Shown here: positions 54,201 to 64,000 of the stretch, piece by piece
Layout: each line of letters begins with the position of its first letter
How positions within the stretch are numbered: the stretch's first letter is position 1
From: Argopecten irradians
Lineage: Eukaryota; Mollusca; Bivalvia; Pectinida; Pectinidae
Direction of reading: 5' to 3'
NCBI RefSeq assembly: GCF_041381155.1
Contig: NC_091134.1
Coordinates: forward strand, 4,950,255 to 5,014,254
DNA: 64,000 bases
Translations under genes and position numbers: made by a program
The notes under the pieces: model-generated
Seen by the model: only the letters and a program-made list of their open reading frames with translations
Databases searched by the model: none
What the model was told of the DNA's origin: nothing

Positions 54201-57200
54201 TTGATTCTGTTCAGTGTAGTGTACACCTGTAGTTGGTGTAGAAGGTGTATCTTCCAGTATAATTATCTTGATTCTGTTCAGTGTAGTGTACACCTGTAGT
54301 TGGTGTAGAAGGTGTACTTCCAGTATAATTACTTGATTCTGTTCAGTGTAGTGTACACCTGTAGTTGGTGTAGAAGGTGTACTTCCAGTATAATTACTTG
54401 ATTCTGTTCAGTGTAGTGTACATCTGTAGTTGGTGTAGAAGGTGTACTTCCAGTATAATTACTTGATTCTGTTCAGTGTAGTGTACACCTGTTAGTTGTG
54501 TAGAAGGTGTACTTCCAGTATAATTACTTGATCTGTACAGTGTAGTGTACACCTGTAGTTGGTGTAGAAGGTGTACTTCCAGTATAATTACTTGATTCTG
54601 TTCAGTGTAGTGTACACCTGTAGTTGGTGTAGAAGGTGTACTTCCAGTATAATTACTTGATTCTGTTCAGTGTAGTGTACACCTGTAGTTGGTGTAGAAG
54701 GTGTACTTCCAGTATAATTACTTGATTCTGTTCAGTGTAGTGTACACCTGTAGTTGGTGTAGAAGGTGTACTTCCAGTATAATTACTTGATTCTGTTCAG
54801 TGTAGTGTACACCTGTAGTTGGTGTAGAAGGTGTACTTCCAGTATAATTACTTGATTCTGTTCAGTGTAGTGTACATCTGTAGTTGGTGTAGAAGGTGTA
54901 CTTCCAGTATAATTACTTGATTCTGTTCAGTGTAGTGTACACCTGTAGTTGGTGTAGAAGGTGTACTTCCAGTATAATTACTTGATTCTGTTCAGTGTAG
55001 TGTACACCTGTAGTTGGTGTAGAAGGTGTACTTCCAGTATAATTACTTGATTCTGTTCAGTGTAGTGTACATCTGTAGTTGGTGTAGAAGGTGTACTTCC
55101 AGTATAATTACTTGATTCTGTTCAGTGTAGTGTACACCTGTAGTTGGTGTAGAAGGTGTACTTCCAGTATAATTACTTGATTCTGTTCAGTGTAGTGTAC
55201 ACCTGTAGTTGGTGTAGAAGGTGTACTTCCAGTATAATTACTTGATTCTGTTCAGTGTAGTGTACATCTGTAGTTGGTGTAGAAGGTGTACTTCCAGTAT
55301 AATTACTTGATTCTGTTAAGTGTAGTGTACACCTGTAGTTGGTGTAGAAGGTGTACTTCCAGTATAATTACTTGATTCTGTTCAGTGTAGTGTACACCTG
55401 TAGTTGGTGTAGAAGGTGTACTTCCAGTATAATTACTTGATTCTGTTAAGTGTAGTGTACACCTGTAGTTGGTGTAGAAGGTGTACTTCCAGTATAATTA
55501 CTTGATTCTGTTCAGTGTAGTGTACACCTGTAGTTGGTGTAGAAGGTGTACTTCCAGTATAATTACTTGATTCTGTTCAGTGTAGTGTACACCTGTAGTT
55601 GGTGTAGAAGGTGTACTTCCAGTATAATTACTTGATTCTGTTCAGTGTAGTGTACACCTGTAGTTGGTGTAGAAGGTGTACTTCCAGTATAATTACTTGA
55701 TTCTGTAGAGACATTATACACTAGACAGTGTGAGTGATACCATAGGACTTACAGCTTGAGTTCCTCCTTGTGAGCCTCCAACATGTAGTCTGACAGTTGC
55801 TGTAGCAATGGCTGACTGTGGAGCACCACAAACTGTTCTCTACAGATCTGTAACAACCAAACAAGTCATATTATATTGCTAAATAAAACTCATTTTTAAA
55901 AATTTAGCTTGAATAAGCTCTAAGATAAATATGCATGTATCAATCACATTTAAGTTATGTATCCATCAAAACTCTTGGTCTACATAGCATATTCTGAAGG
56001 ATTTTATAGGAAACAAGCAGGCTAGACAAGAACCATTGAACATTTGTATGGTTTTACATCTAATCCACATCTACAACTAAGTAACACAAAGGCCTATGTA
56101 TTTCCAATGTGACTAGCCTAAACATACCTTGTTCATTGTATCAATGTCACATGCATGTGTCCAGAAGCAGTCATGGACGGAACTGAACGTCAGGCCTTTC
56201 CTGTGGATGAAAATATGTAAATGTAAATCTAGATTGGAATATTTTTATTTTGATTTACAGAGAAAACTGTAATATCTTTACAGACATACTTACTTCATAC
56301 AGTGGAGGGCAGTCAACATCATATGTACAGAGTCTAGACTGTGGATGAAGTTTGGCGGGAAACTTTGTCTTTGTTTAATGGTATCAGGATAAATTACCCG
56401 CCTGTAGTATTAAATAAGAATATAAGTAAACAGTAATATGATATTATTATAATAGTAATTAAACAATGATAAAATCATCCAGATTCTGATTTAATTTATC
56501 AAAAATTAACGTAATTAATTTTACGTTTTTCTGTTTCATTTTGATGAGCAGCTAAACATGGCATCAATTAATCAATGTATTCCTCTTTAAACTTTTAATT
56601 AATCAATGTATTCCTCTTTAAACTTTTAATTAATCAATGTATTCCTCTTTAAACTTTTAATTAATCAATGTATTCCTCTTTAAACTTTTAATTAATCAAT
56701 GTATTCCTCTTTAAACTTTTAATCAATGTATTCCTCTTTAAACTTTTAATTAATCAATGTATTCCTCTTTAAACTTTTAATTAATCAATGTATTCCTCTT
56801 TAAACTTTTAATTAATCAATGTATTCTCTCGTTAAACTTTTAATTAATCAATGTATTCCTCTTTAAACTTTTAATTCATCAATGTATTCCTCTTTAAACT
56901 TTTAATTAATCAATGTATTCCTCTTTAAACTTTTAATTAATCAATGTATTCCTCTTTAAACTTTTAATTAATCAATGTATTCCTCTTTAAAACTTTTAAT
57001 TAATCAATGTATTCCTCTTTAAACTTTTAATTAATCAATGTATTCCTCTTTAAACTTCTAGTCTGTCTTTCCGGAAGCTTTTTAAACACATCAAGCCATA
57101 GTACCAAGACATTGTTGATTCCTTAAAACTTACCTTGTTTCTTTTGTAATAGGATTTTTCTGTAGAAAGGATTTATCAGCCATCTGGACAACCAGTAGCC

Positions 57201-57738
57201 CTAATGGAGTTTTCCATTCTACATGTTTCTTCAGACCCGCACTGGTTGCCTTGGCAACTTCATTAAACCACTCCTACAATTCACACCGTAAGTAATCACA
57301 CCTTTTTGTTCCATCACAGACTGATCAGTTTAGTTTTTCAATCTACATATAGTAATTACAAAAAAAAACCAGTTTAGAAAGTTTTTGCTAGGATTCACTT
57401 CCTCTGTTGTTATTTTAAGTCTATTAACAGCAGAACTTATTTGGTTTTTCTTTAAGTTATGAGTGGTGCATATTTAGACATAATTTGTGAAAATCCAACT
57501 TTCAGTAAATTCTTGTAAAATCAATATGAAAACATGAACGGTTGCCTACCTGTATGATCCCTGCTGTTTGAAATTTTTTTTTGAGATTGGACATGATAGT
57601 ATCAACAATATATGCTGAGATTTCCTTGAGATGTTCCTCAGGGAAGCCTGGAATCTCCTTTAGCACTTGTTGGACTTGTAGTCGAGCACCAAAATGTGTA
57701 ACTCCATATACAGAGGTCATCACAGGTCGCTTCACAAC
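48197..57738 (-). CDS. POLRMT: Mitochondrial DNA-directed RNA polymerase, 3' seven exons (partial gene)
   Basis: POLRMT is the single-subunit, T7-like RNA polymerase that transcribes mitochondrial DNA and primes its replication in the matrix. Exons in transcript order are 57738-57550, 57273-57134, 56401-56294, 56200-56128, 55847-55753, 48649-48570 and 48246-48197. They join in phase into 244 codons plus stop, about the C-terminal fifth of the protein. Motif B ([10 protein letters not shown]) opens the first exon, [12 protein letters not shown] lies in the third, and palm motif C (HDCFWTHA, catalytic Asp) in the fourth. The end [16 protein letters not shown] mirrors the vertebrate C-terminus. 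All introns are GT-AG. The N-terminal exons lie beyond 64000. Intron 5 (48650-55752) is 7.1 kb and nearly all satellite, intron 2 holds a 31-bp array, and the intron upstream of the first visible exon holds two more arrays. Confidence 0.95.
48570..48649 (-). CDS. POLRMT: POLRMT penultimate exon
   Basis: It encodes [20 protein letters not shown], then KCDKIKL, between acceptor TTATACAG and donor GTAGGT. Phase agrees with both neighbours. The sequence is variable in the family, so the call rests on splice logic and position. Confidence 0.8.
48900..51090. repeat. 26-bp satellite in POLRMT intron 5
   Basis: About 83 units of TTGACCTTGATGGTTATTAT plus AATAGG. The first 15 or so full units (48968-49370) are identical. 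Later units have GGACTTG, GTCCTTG or single-base indel variants, and the last ones degrade after 51070. Confidence 0.97.
51090..51560. repeat. Scrambled junction between the 26-bp and 65-bp arrays
   Basis: Short words of both neighbouring satellites alternate here (ATGGTTATTGATAATAGG next to TAGTGTACACCTGTA, and ATTATAATAGTTGGT next to GAGAAGGTGTACTTCC) with many small indels. No gene is present. Confidence 0.7.
51530..55705. repeat. 65-bp satellite in POLRMT intron 5
   Basis: About 64 units starting AATTACTTGATTCTGTTCAG, then TGTAGTGTACACCTGTAGTT, then GGTGTAGAAGGTGTACTTCC and AGTAT. The main variants are TTAAG for TTCAG and ACATCTG for ACACCTG. Between 52650 and 53110 units are broken by many indels. 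Frames on it are artefacts. Confidence 0.97.
55753..55847 (-). CDS. POLRMT: POLRMT exon after motif C
   Basis: The acceptor GTTACAG precedes [20 protein letters not shown], then [11 protein letters not shown]; donor GTAAGT. It matches the vertebrate CREQFV-LHS-PIL stretch. Confidence 0.92.
56128..56200 (-). CDS. POLRMT: POLRMT exon with palm motif C
   Basis: Encodes [20 protein letters not shown] and TMNK. The His-Asp of HDCFWTHA is the family's metal-binding catalytic motif. Acceptor ATCCACAG, donor GTATGT. Confidence 0.94.
56294..56401 (-). CDS. POLRMT: POLRMT exon with the [11 protein letters not shown] motif
   Basis: Encodes [20 protein letters not shown], then [15 protein letters not shown]. 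Acceptor TACTACAG, donor GTAAGT. Highly conserved across POLRMT proteins. Confidence 0.94.
56560..57060. repeat. 31-bp minisatellite in a POLRMT intron
   Basis: About 16 units of TAATCAATGTATTCCTCTTT followed by AAACTTTTAAT, nearly uniform; one unit lacks TTAA and one has TCTCGT. It sits between the second and third visible exons. Confidence 0.95.
57134..57273 (-). CDS. POLRMT: POLRMT exon, second visible
   Basis: Encodes [40 protein letters not shown] and PITKET. It matches the W-T-PLG-PVIQ stretch of the family. Acceptor TTGTAG, donor GTAAGT. Confidence 0.92.
57550..57738 (-). CDS. POLRMT: POLRMT exon with motif B, first visible
   Basis: Encodes [20 protein letters not shown], then [20 protein letters not shown] and [20 protein letters not shown]. 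The invariant Lys and Tyr-Gly of the fingers helix are present. The acceptor TTGTTGAAG is weak in its last bases but phase fits; donor GTAGGC. Confidence 0.9.
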
Positions 57739-57844
57739 CTTCAACAAAGGCAAATACTTATTTTACTATAGGTATTCAACAGTATGCAACACCAGTTTAG
57801 CAAGCGTAGTGTGGGATGACCAGCCAAACAGGCGTTCAGACAAC

Positions 57845-60800
57845 CCGTAGCAGCCAATTCTTTCCCCCCTGCTGAAAGTTTCCCTGGGGAAAGAATCAGC
57901 TAGCTGAAAGTTTCCCCGGGGAAAGAATAGGCTAGCTGATTCTTTCCCCCCCTAGTTATTTTTTTTCCCCCTGGGGAAAGAATTAGCTAGCTGATTCTTT
58001 CCCCCCTCTCGATTTATTTCTAGGTGGGAAACTATTGGCAAGCTGATTCTTTCCCCCCTTTCGATTTATTTCTAGGTGGGAAACTATTGGCAAGCTCATT
58101 CTTTCCCCCCTCTCGATTTATTTTCTAGGTGGGAAACTATTGGCTAACTGATTCTTTCCCCCCTCTGGAATTATTTCAAGGGGGTGGGAGAGACTATTGG
58201 CTAGCTGATTACCCCCCCCCCCTCTTGATTAATTTTAGGGGGAAATATTGGGTAGCTGATGATGTCCCCATTTCCTGTCTCTTTATTTCTAGTTGGGAAC
58301 TAATGGCTAGCTTGATTCTTTCCCCCTTCTCGAAATATTTTCAGAGGGGGGAAACTATTGGCTAGCTGATCCTTTCCCCAGTCACAATTTATTTTTAGGG
58401 GGAAATATTGGCTAAATGATTGTTTCCCCTCTTCCCTCTATATTTATTTCTATAAGGGGGAAACTATTGGCTAGCTGATTCTTTCCCCCCTTCCCTGTCT
58501 ATTTATTTCTATATGGGGGAAACTATTGACTAGCTGATTCTTTCCCCCCTTCACTGTATATTTATATAAGGGGGAAACTATTGGCTAGCTGATTCTTTCC
58601 CCCCTTCCCTGTCTATTTATTTCTATATGGGGGAAACTATTGACTAGCTGATTCTTTCCCCCCTTCCCTGTCTATTTATTTCTATATGGGAGAAAGAATC
58701 AGCTAGCTAATAGTTTCCCCCCTAGATATAATCAATAGGGGGGAAAGAATCAGCTAGCCAATAGTTTCCCCCCTAGATATAAACTAGAGGGGGGGGGGGG
58801 AATATCAGCTCGTCAATAGTTTCCCCCTAGAATTAATCGAGAGGGGGGAATGAATCAGCTAGCCAATAGTTTCCCCCTAGTATTAATCGAGAGGGGGGAA
58901 AGAATCAGCTAGCCAATAGTTTCCCCCTAGAATTAATCGAGAGGGGGGAAAGAATCAGCTAGCCAATAGTTTCCCCCCTAGATATAATCAAGAGGGGGGA
59001 ATAATCAGCTAGCCAATAGTTTCCCCCCTTGATATAATCAAGAGGGGAGAAAAAATCAGCTATAGCCAATAGTTTCCCCCTAGATATAATCAAGAGGGGG
59101 GAATGAATCAGCTGGCCAATAGTTTTCCCCCTAGATATAATCGAGAGGGGGAAATGAATCAGCTGGCCAATAGTTTCCCCCCTAGATATAATCAAGAGGG
59201 GGGAATGAATCAGCTAGCCAATAGTTTCCCCCCTAGATATTAATCGAGAGGGGGGAAAGAATCAGCTAGCCAATAGTTTCCCCCCTAGATATAATCAAGA
59301 GGGGGGAATAATCAGCTAGCCAATAGTTTCCCCCTAGATATAATCGAGAGGGGGGAAAGAATCAGCTAGCCAAAAGTTTCCCCCCTAGAATTAATCGAGA
59401 GGGGGGGAATAATCAGACCTAGCCAATAGTTTCCCCCTAGAATTAATCGAGAGGGGGGGAAAGAATCAGCTAGCCAATAGTTTCCCCCTTGAATTAATCA
59501 AGAGGGGAGAAAGAATCAGCTAGCCAATAGTTTCCCCCCCCTAGATATAATCAAGAGGGGGGATAATCAGCTAGCCAATAGTCTCCCCCACCCCCTGAAA
59601 ATAATTCGAGAGGGGGGAAAGAATCAGCTAGCTAACAGTTTTCCTCTAGATATAATCAAGAGGAGGGAAAGAATTTGCTAGCAAATAGTCTCCCCCACAC
59701 CCCTGGAAAATAATTTGTGAGGGGGAATAATCAGCTAGCCAAAAGTTTCCCCCTTTATATAATCAAGAGGGGAGAAAAAAATCAGCTAGCCAATAGTTTC
59801 CCCCTAGAATTAATCAAGAGGGGGAAAGAATCAGCTAGCCAATAGTTTCCCCCTTGAATTAATCAAGAGGGGAGAAAGAATCAGCTAGCCAATAGTTTCC
59901 CTCTAGATATAATCAAGAGGGGGGAATGAATCAGCTAGCCAATAGTTTCCCCCCTAGATATAATCAAGAGGGGGAAAGGAATCAGCTGGCCAATAGTTCC
60001 CCCCCCCCTAGATATAATCAAGAGGGGGGAATGAATCAGCTAGCCAATAGTTTCCCCCTAGAATTAATCGAGAGGGGGGAAAGAATCAGCTAGCCAATAG
60101 TTTCCCCCCTAGATATAATCAAGAGGGGGGAATAATCAGCTGGCCAATAGTTTCCCTCTAGATATAATCAAGAGGGGGGAATAATCAGCTAGCCAATAGT
60201 TTCCCCCTAGAATTAATCGAGAGGGGGGAAAGAATCAGCTAGCCACTAGTTTCCCCCCTAGATATAATCAAGAGGGGGGAATGATCAGCTAGCCAATAGT
60301 TTCCCCCTAGAATTAATCGAGAGGGGGGAAAGAATCAGCTAGCCAATAGTTTCCCCCTTGAATTAATCAAGAGGGGGGAAAGAATCAGCTAGCCAATAGT
60401 TTCCCCCCCCCTAGATATAATCAAGAGGGGGGGATAATCAGCTAGCCAATTGTCTCCCCCACCCCCTGAAAATAATTTGAGAGGGGGGAAAGAATCAGCT
60501 AGCCAATAGTTTTCCTCTAGATATAATCAAGAGGAGGGAAAGAATTTGCTAGCAAATAGTCTCCCCCACACCCCTGGAAATAATTTGTGAGGGGGAATAA
60601 TCAGCTAGCCAAAAGTTTCCCCCTTTATATAATCAAGAGGGGAGAAAAAATCAGCTAGCCAATAGTTTCCCCCTAGAATTAATCAAGAGGGGAGAAAGAA
60701 TCAGCTAGCCAATAGTTTCCCTCTAGATATAATCAAGAGGGGGGTGGGGGGGGGGGGGTAATCAGCTAGCAAATAATTTCCCCACCCCCTGGAAATAATT

Positions 60801-61305
60801 CGAGAGGGGGGAAAGAATCAGCTAGCCAATAGTTTCCCCGTAGATATAATCAAGAGGGGGAATAATCAGCTAGCCAATAGTTTTCCCCACCCCCTGGAAA
60901 TAAATCGAGAGGGGGGAATGAATCAGCTAGCCAACAGTTTCTCCCCTAGATATAATCGAGAGGGGGGAATGAATCAGCTAGCCAATTATTTCCCCCTAGA
61001 ATTAATCAAGAGGGGGGAATAATCAGCTAGCAAATAGTCTCCCCCACCCCCTGGAACAAGTTCGAGAGGGGGGAAAGAATCAGCTAGTCAATGGTTTTCC
61101 CCCTAAAATTAATCAAGAGGGGGGAAAGAATCAGCTAGCTAATTCTTTCCCCGGGGGATAAAAGTAATTAGGGGGGGGAAAGAATCAGCTAGCCTATTCT
61201 TTCCCCGGGGGAAAAAATCAGCTAGCCAGTTTTTTCCCCGGGGAAGAAATCAGCTAGCCAATTCTTTCCCCGGGGAAACTATCAGAGGGGGAAAGAAATG
61301 GCTGC
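57845..61305. repeat. C/G-run foldback element expanded into a 50-bp array with an orientation switch
   Basis: The outer ends are inverted: GTAGCAGCCAATTCTTTCCC on the left and the reverse complement of the right, GTAGCAGCCATTTCTTTCCC. Inside, about 55-60 units combine AGAATCAGCTAGCCAATAGT, TTCCCCCCTAGATATAATCA and AGAGGGGGG. To about 58685 units read in one direction (GGCTAGCTGATTCTTTCCCC), afterwards in the opposite direction. A segment near 59490-59790 is repeated 871 bp later at 60360-60660. It lies in the intron upstream of the first visible POLRMT exon. Confidence 0.9.
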
Positions 61306-61329
61306 TACACCGGTAGAAATTTCAATACT

Positions 61330-64000
61330 TTTCCATATCTATCTTATAAGATATTACCATGTAAGACTATATATCTATCTTAAAAGATCTTACCATGTAG
61401 GACTTTATCTATCTTAAAGGATCTTACCATGTAAGGCCATGTCTATCTTATAGGATCTTACCATGTAAGGCTATATCTATCTTATAGGATCTTACCATGT
61501 AAGGCTATATATCTATCTTATAGGATCTTACCATGTAAGGCTATATCTATCTTATAGGATCTTACCATGTAAGGCTATATCTATCTTATAGGATCTTACC
61601 ATGTAAGGCTATATGTCTATCTTATAGGATCTTACCATGTAAGGCTTTATCTATCTTATAGGATCTTACCATGTAAGACTATATCTATCTTATAGGATCT
61701 TACCAAAGAAAGCTTTATCTATCTTATAGGATCTTACCATGTAAGGCTATATCTATCTTATAGGATCTTACCATGTAAGACTATATCTATCTTCTAGGAT
61801 CTTACCATGTAAGGCTATATTCTATCTTATAGGATCTTACCATGTAAGGTTATATCTATCTTGTAGGATCTTACCAAGTAAGGCTATATCTATCTTCTAG
61901 GATCTTACCATGTAAGGCTATATTTATCTTATAGGATCTTAACATGTAAGGCTATATCTCTATCTAATAGGATCTTACCAAGTAAGGCTATATCTCTATC
62001 TAATAGGATCTTACCATGTAAGGCTATATATCTATCTTGTAGGATCTTACCATGTAAGGCTATATCTATCTTATAGGATCTTACCATGTAAGGCTATATC
62101 TATCTTATAGGATCTTACCATGTAAGACTATATCTATTTTATAGGATCTTACCATGCAAGGCTATATCTATCTTATAGGATCTTATCATGTAAGGCTATA
62201 TATCTATCTTGTAGGATCTTACCATGTAAGGCTATATCTATCTTATAGAATCTTACCATGTAAGGTTATATCTATCTTATAGGATCTTACCATGTAAGGC
62301 TATATATCTATCTTATAGGATCTTACCATGTAAGGCTATATCTATCTTGTAGGATCTTACCATGTAAGACTATATATCTATTTTATAGGATCTTACCATG
62401 TAAGGCTATATCTATCTTATAGGATCTTACCATGTAAGGCTTTATCTATCTTGTAGGATCTTAACATGTAAGGCTATATATCTATCTTATAGGATCTTAC
62501 CAAGTAAGACTATATCTATTTTATAGGATCTTACCATGTAAGGCTATATCTATCTTATAGGATCTTACCATGTAAGGCTATATCTATCTTATAGGATCTT
62601 ACCATGTAAGGCTATATATCTATCTTATAGGATCTTACCATGTAAGGCTATATATCTATCTTATAGGATCTTACCATGTAAGGCTTTATCTATCTTATAG
62701 GATCTTACCATGTAAGGCTATATATCTATCTTGTAGGATCTTACCATGTAAGGCTATATCTATCTTCTAGGATCTTACCATGTAAGGTTATATCTATCTT
62801 ATAGGATCTTACCATGTAAGGCTATATATCTATCTTATAGGATCTTACCATGTAAGGCTATATCTATCTTATAGGATCTTACCATGTAAGGCTATATCTA
62901 TCTTGTAGGATCTTACCATGTAAGGCTATATATATCTATCTTATAGGATCTTAACATTTAAGGCTATATATCTATCTTATAGGATCTTACCTACCATTTA
63001 AGGCTATATATCTATCTTATATGATCTTAACATTTAAGGCTATATATCTATGTTATAGGATCTTACCAAGTAAGACTATATCTATTTTATAGGATCTTAC
63101 CATGTAAGGCTATATCTATCTTATAGGATCTTACCATGTAAGGCTATATCTATCTTGTAGGATCTTACCATGTAAGGCTATATCTATCTTATAGGATCTT
63201 ACCATGTAAGACTATATCTATCTTATAGGATCTTACCATGTAAGGCTATATCTATCTTATAGGATCTTACCATGTAAGGCTATATATCTATCTTATAGGA
63301 TCTTACCATGTAAGGCTATATATCTATCTTATAGGATCTTACCATGTAAGGCTATATCTATCTTATAGGATCTTACCATGTAAGGTTATATCTATCTTAT
63401 AGGATCTTACCATGTAAGGCTATATATCTATCTTATAGGATCTTACCATGTAAGGCATATATCTATCTTATAGGATCTTACCATGTAAGACTATATCTAT
63501 CTTATAGGATCTTACCATGTAAGGCTATATCTATCTTATAGGATCTTACCATGTAAGGTTATATCTATCTTATAGGATCTTACCATGTAAGGCTATATCT
63601 ATCTTATAGGATCTTACCATGTAAGGCTATATCTATCTTATAGGATCTTACCATGTAAGGCTATATATCTATCTTGTAGGATCTTACCATGTAAGGCTAT
63701 ATCTATCTTCTAGGATCTTACCATGTAAGGTTATATCTATCTTATAGGATCTTACCATGTAAGGCTATATCTATCTTGTAGGATCTTACCATTTAAGGCT
63801 ATATATCTATCTTATAGGATCTTACCATTTAAGGCTATATATCTATCTTATAGGATCTTACCATTTAAGGCTATATATCTATCTTATAGGATCTTAACAT
63901 TTAAGGCTATATCTATCTTCTAGGATCTTACCATGTAAGGTTATATCTATCTTATAGGATCTTACCTACCATTTAAGGCTATATATCTATCTTATAGGAT
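61330..64000. repeat. 34/36-bp satellite reaching the window end
   Basis: About 77 units of CTATCTTATAGGATCTTACC followed by ATGTAAGGCTATAT, with an optional AT giving 36 bp. Variants include CTTGTAGG, CTTCTAGG, CATTTAAGG and TAAGACT. On the POLRMT sense strand each typical unit reads CATGGTAAGATCC, a donor-like sequence. The array continues beyond the window. Confidence 0.97.

Noticed and set aside
51530..55705. CRISPR-like regular array
   Set aside because: Units are contiguous with no unique spacers and lie in an intron of an animal gene; the same holds for the 26-, 31-, 34-, 40- and 50-bp arrays.

Overview
The window is eukaryotic nuclear DNA from an animal, most likely a bivalve mollusc. 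Genes are split by GT-AG introns. The triosephosphate isomerase introns sit where vertebrate TPI introns sit. Intergenic DNA is AT-rich and full of dispersed repeats whose wording I recognise from bivalve genomes (the 'TTAGCTCACCTGG...' repeat near 6704 and the 'GGTCCCTAGTTATGCATATT' type near 17600-17900). The species cannot be fixed from sequence alone.

Two housekeeping genes anchor the map. A complete six-exon triosephosphate isomerase gene lies on the + strand (coding 2351-9773, 250 residues, catalytic Lys13, His95 and Glu167 present). The 3' half of a mitochondrial RNA polymerase (POLRMT) gene lies on the - strand (seven coding exons between 57738 and 48197, ending in the family-typical C-terminus; upstream exons lie beyond 64000). 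Between them is a predicted three-exon gene on the - strand (12726-13758) for a small secreted, Pro/Glu-rich, Cys-containing protein that I do not recognise.

Mobile DNA includes a structurally complete Merlin-type DNA transposon (14199-16221) with an 8-bp target-site duplication, terminal inverted repeats and a transposase broken by one missing base. There is also a decayed L2/CR1-like endonuclease fragment (38703-39235, -), several MITE-like or foldback elements (347-1846, 10407-10701, 13791-14055, 21105-21955, 28132-29691, 35319-37372, 43268-44023), and a frameshifted but intron-containing copy of an uncharacterised animal repetitive-protein family (about 22505-24200, -). Two tandem tRNA-like cloverleaves lie at 22080-22478.

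Tandem repeats fill a large part of the window: about 50 bp in TPI intron 4; 18 bp at 25800-27640; about 440 bp hairpin units at 29880-34140; 798 bp x 2.4 at 39303-41224; 40 bp at 44236-45945. In POLRMT there are 26-bp and 65-bp arrays in one 7.1-kb intron, a 31-bp array in another, and a 50-bp foldback array plus a 34-bp array upstream of the first visible exon. The clearest unusual signal is that the TPI array is a reiterated copy of the exon 4 end together with its 5' splice site. Two stretches (41460-41700 and 51090-51560) look like interleavings of two unrelated repeats, which points to consensus or assembly error.
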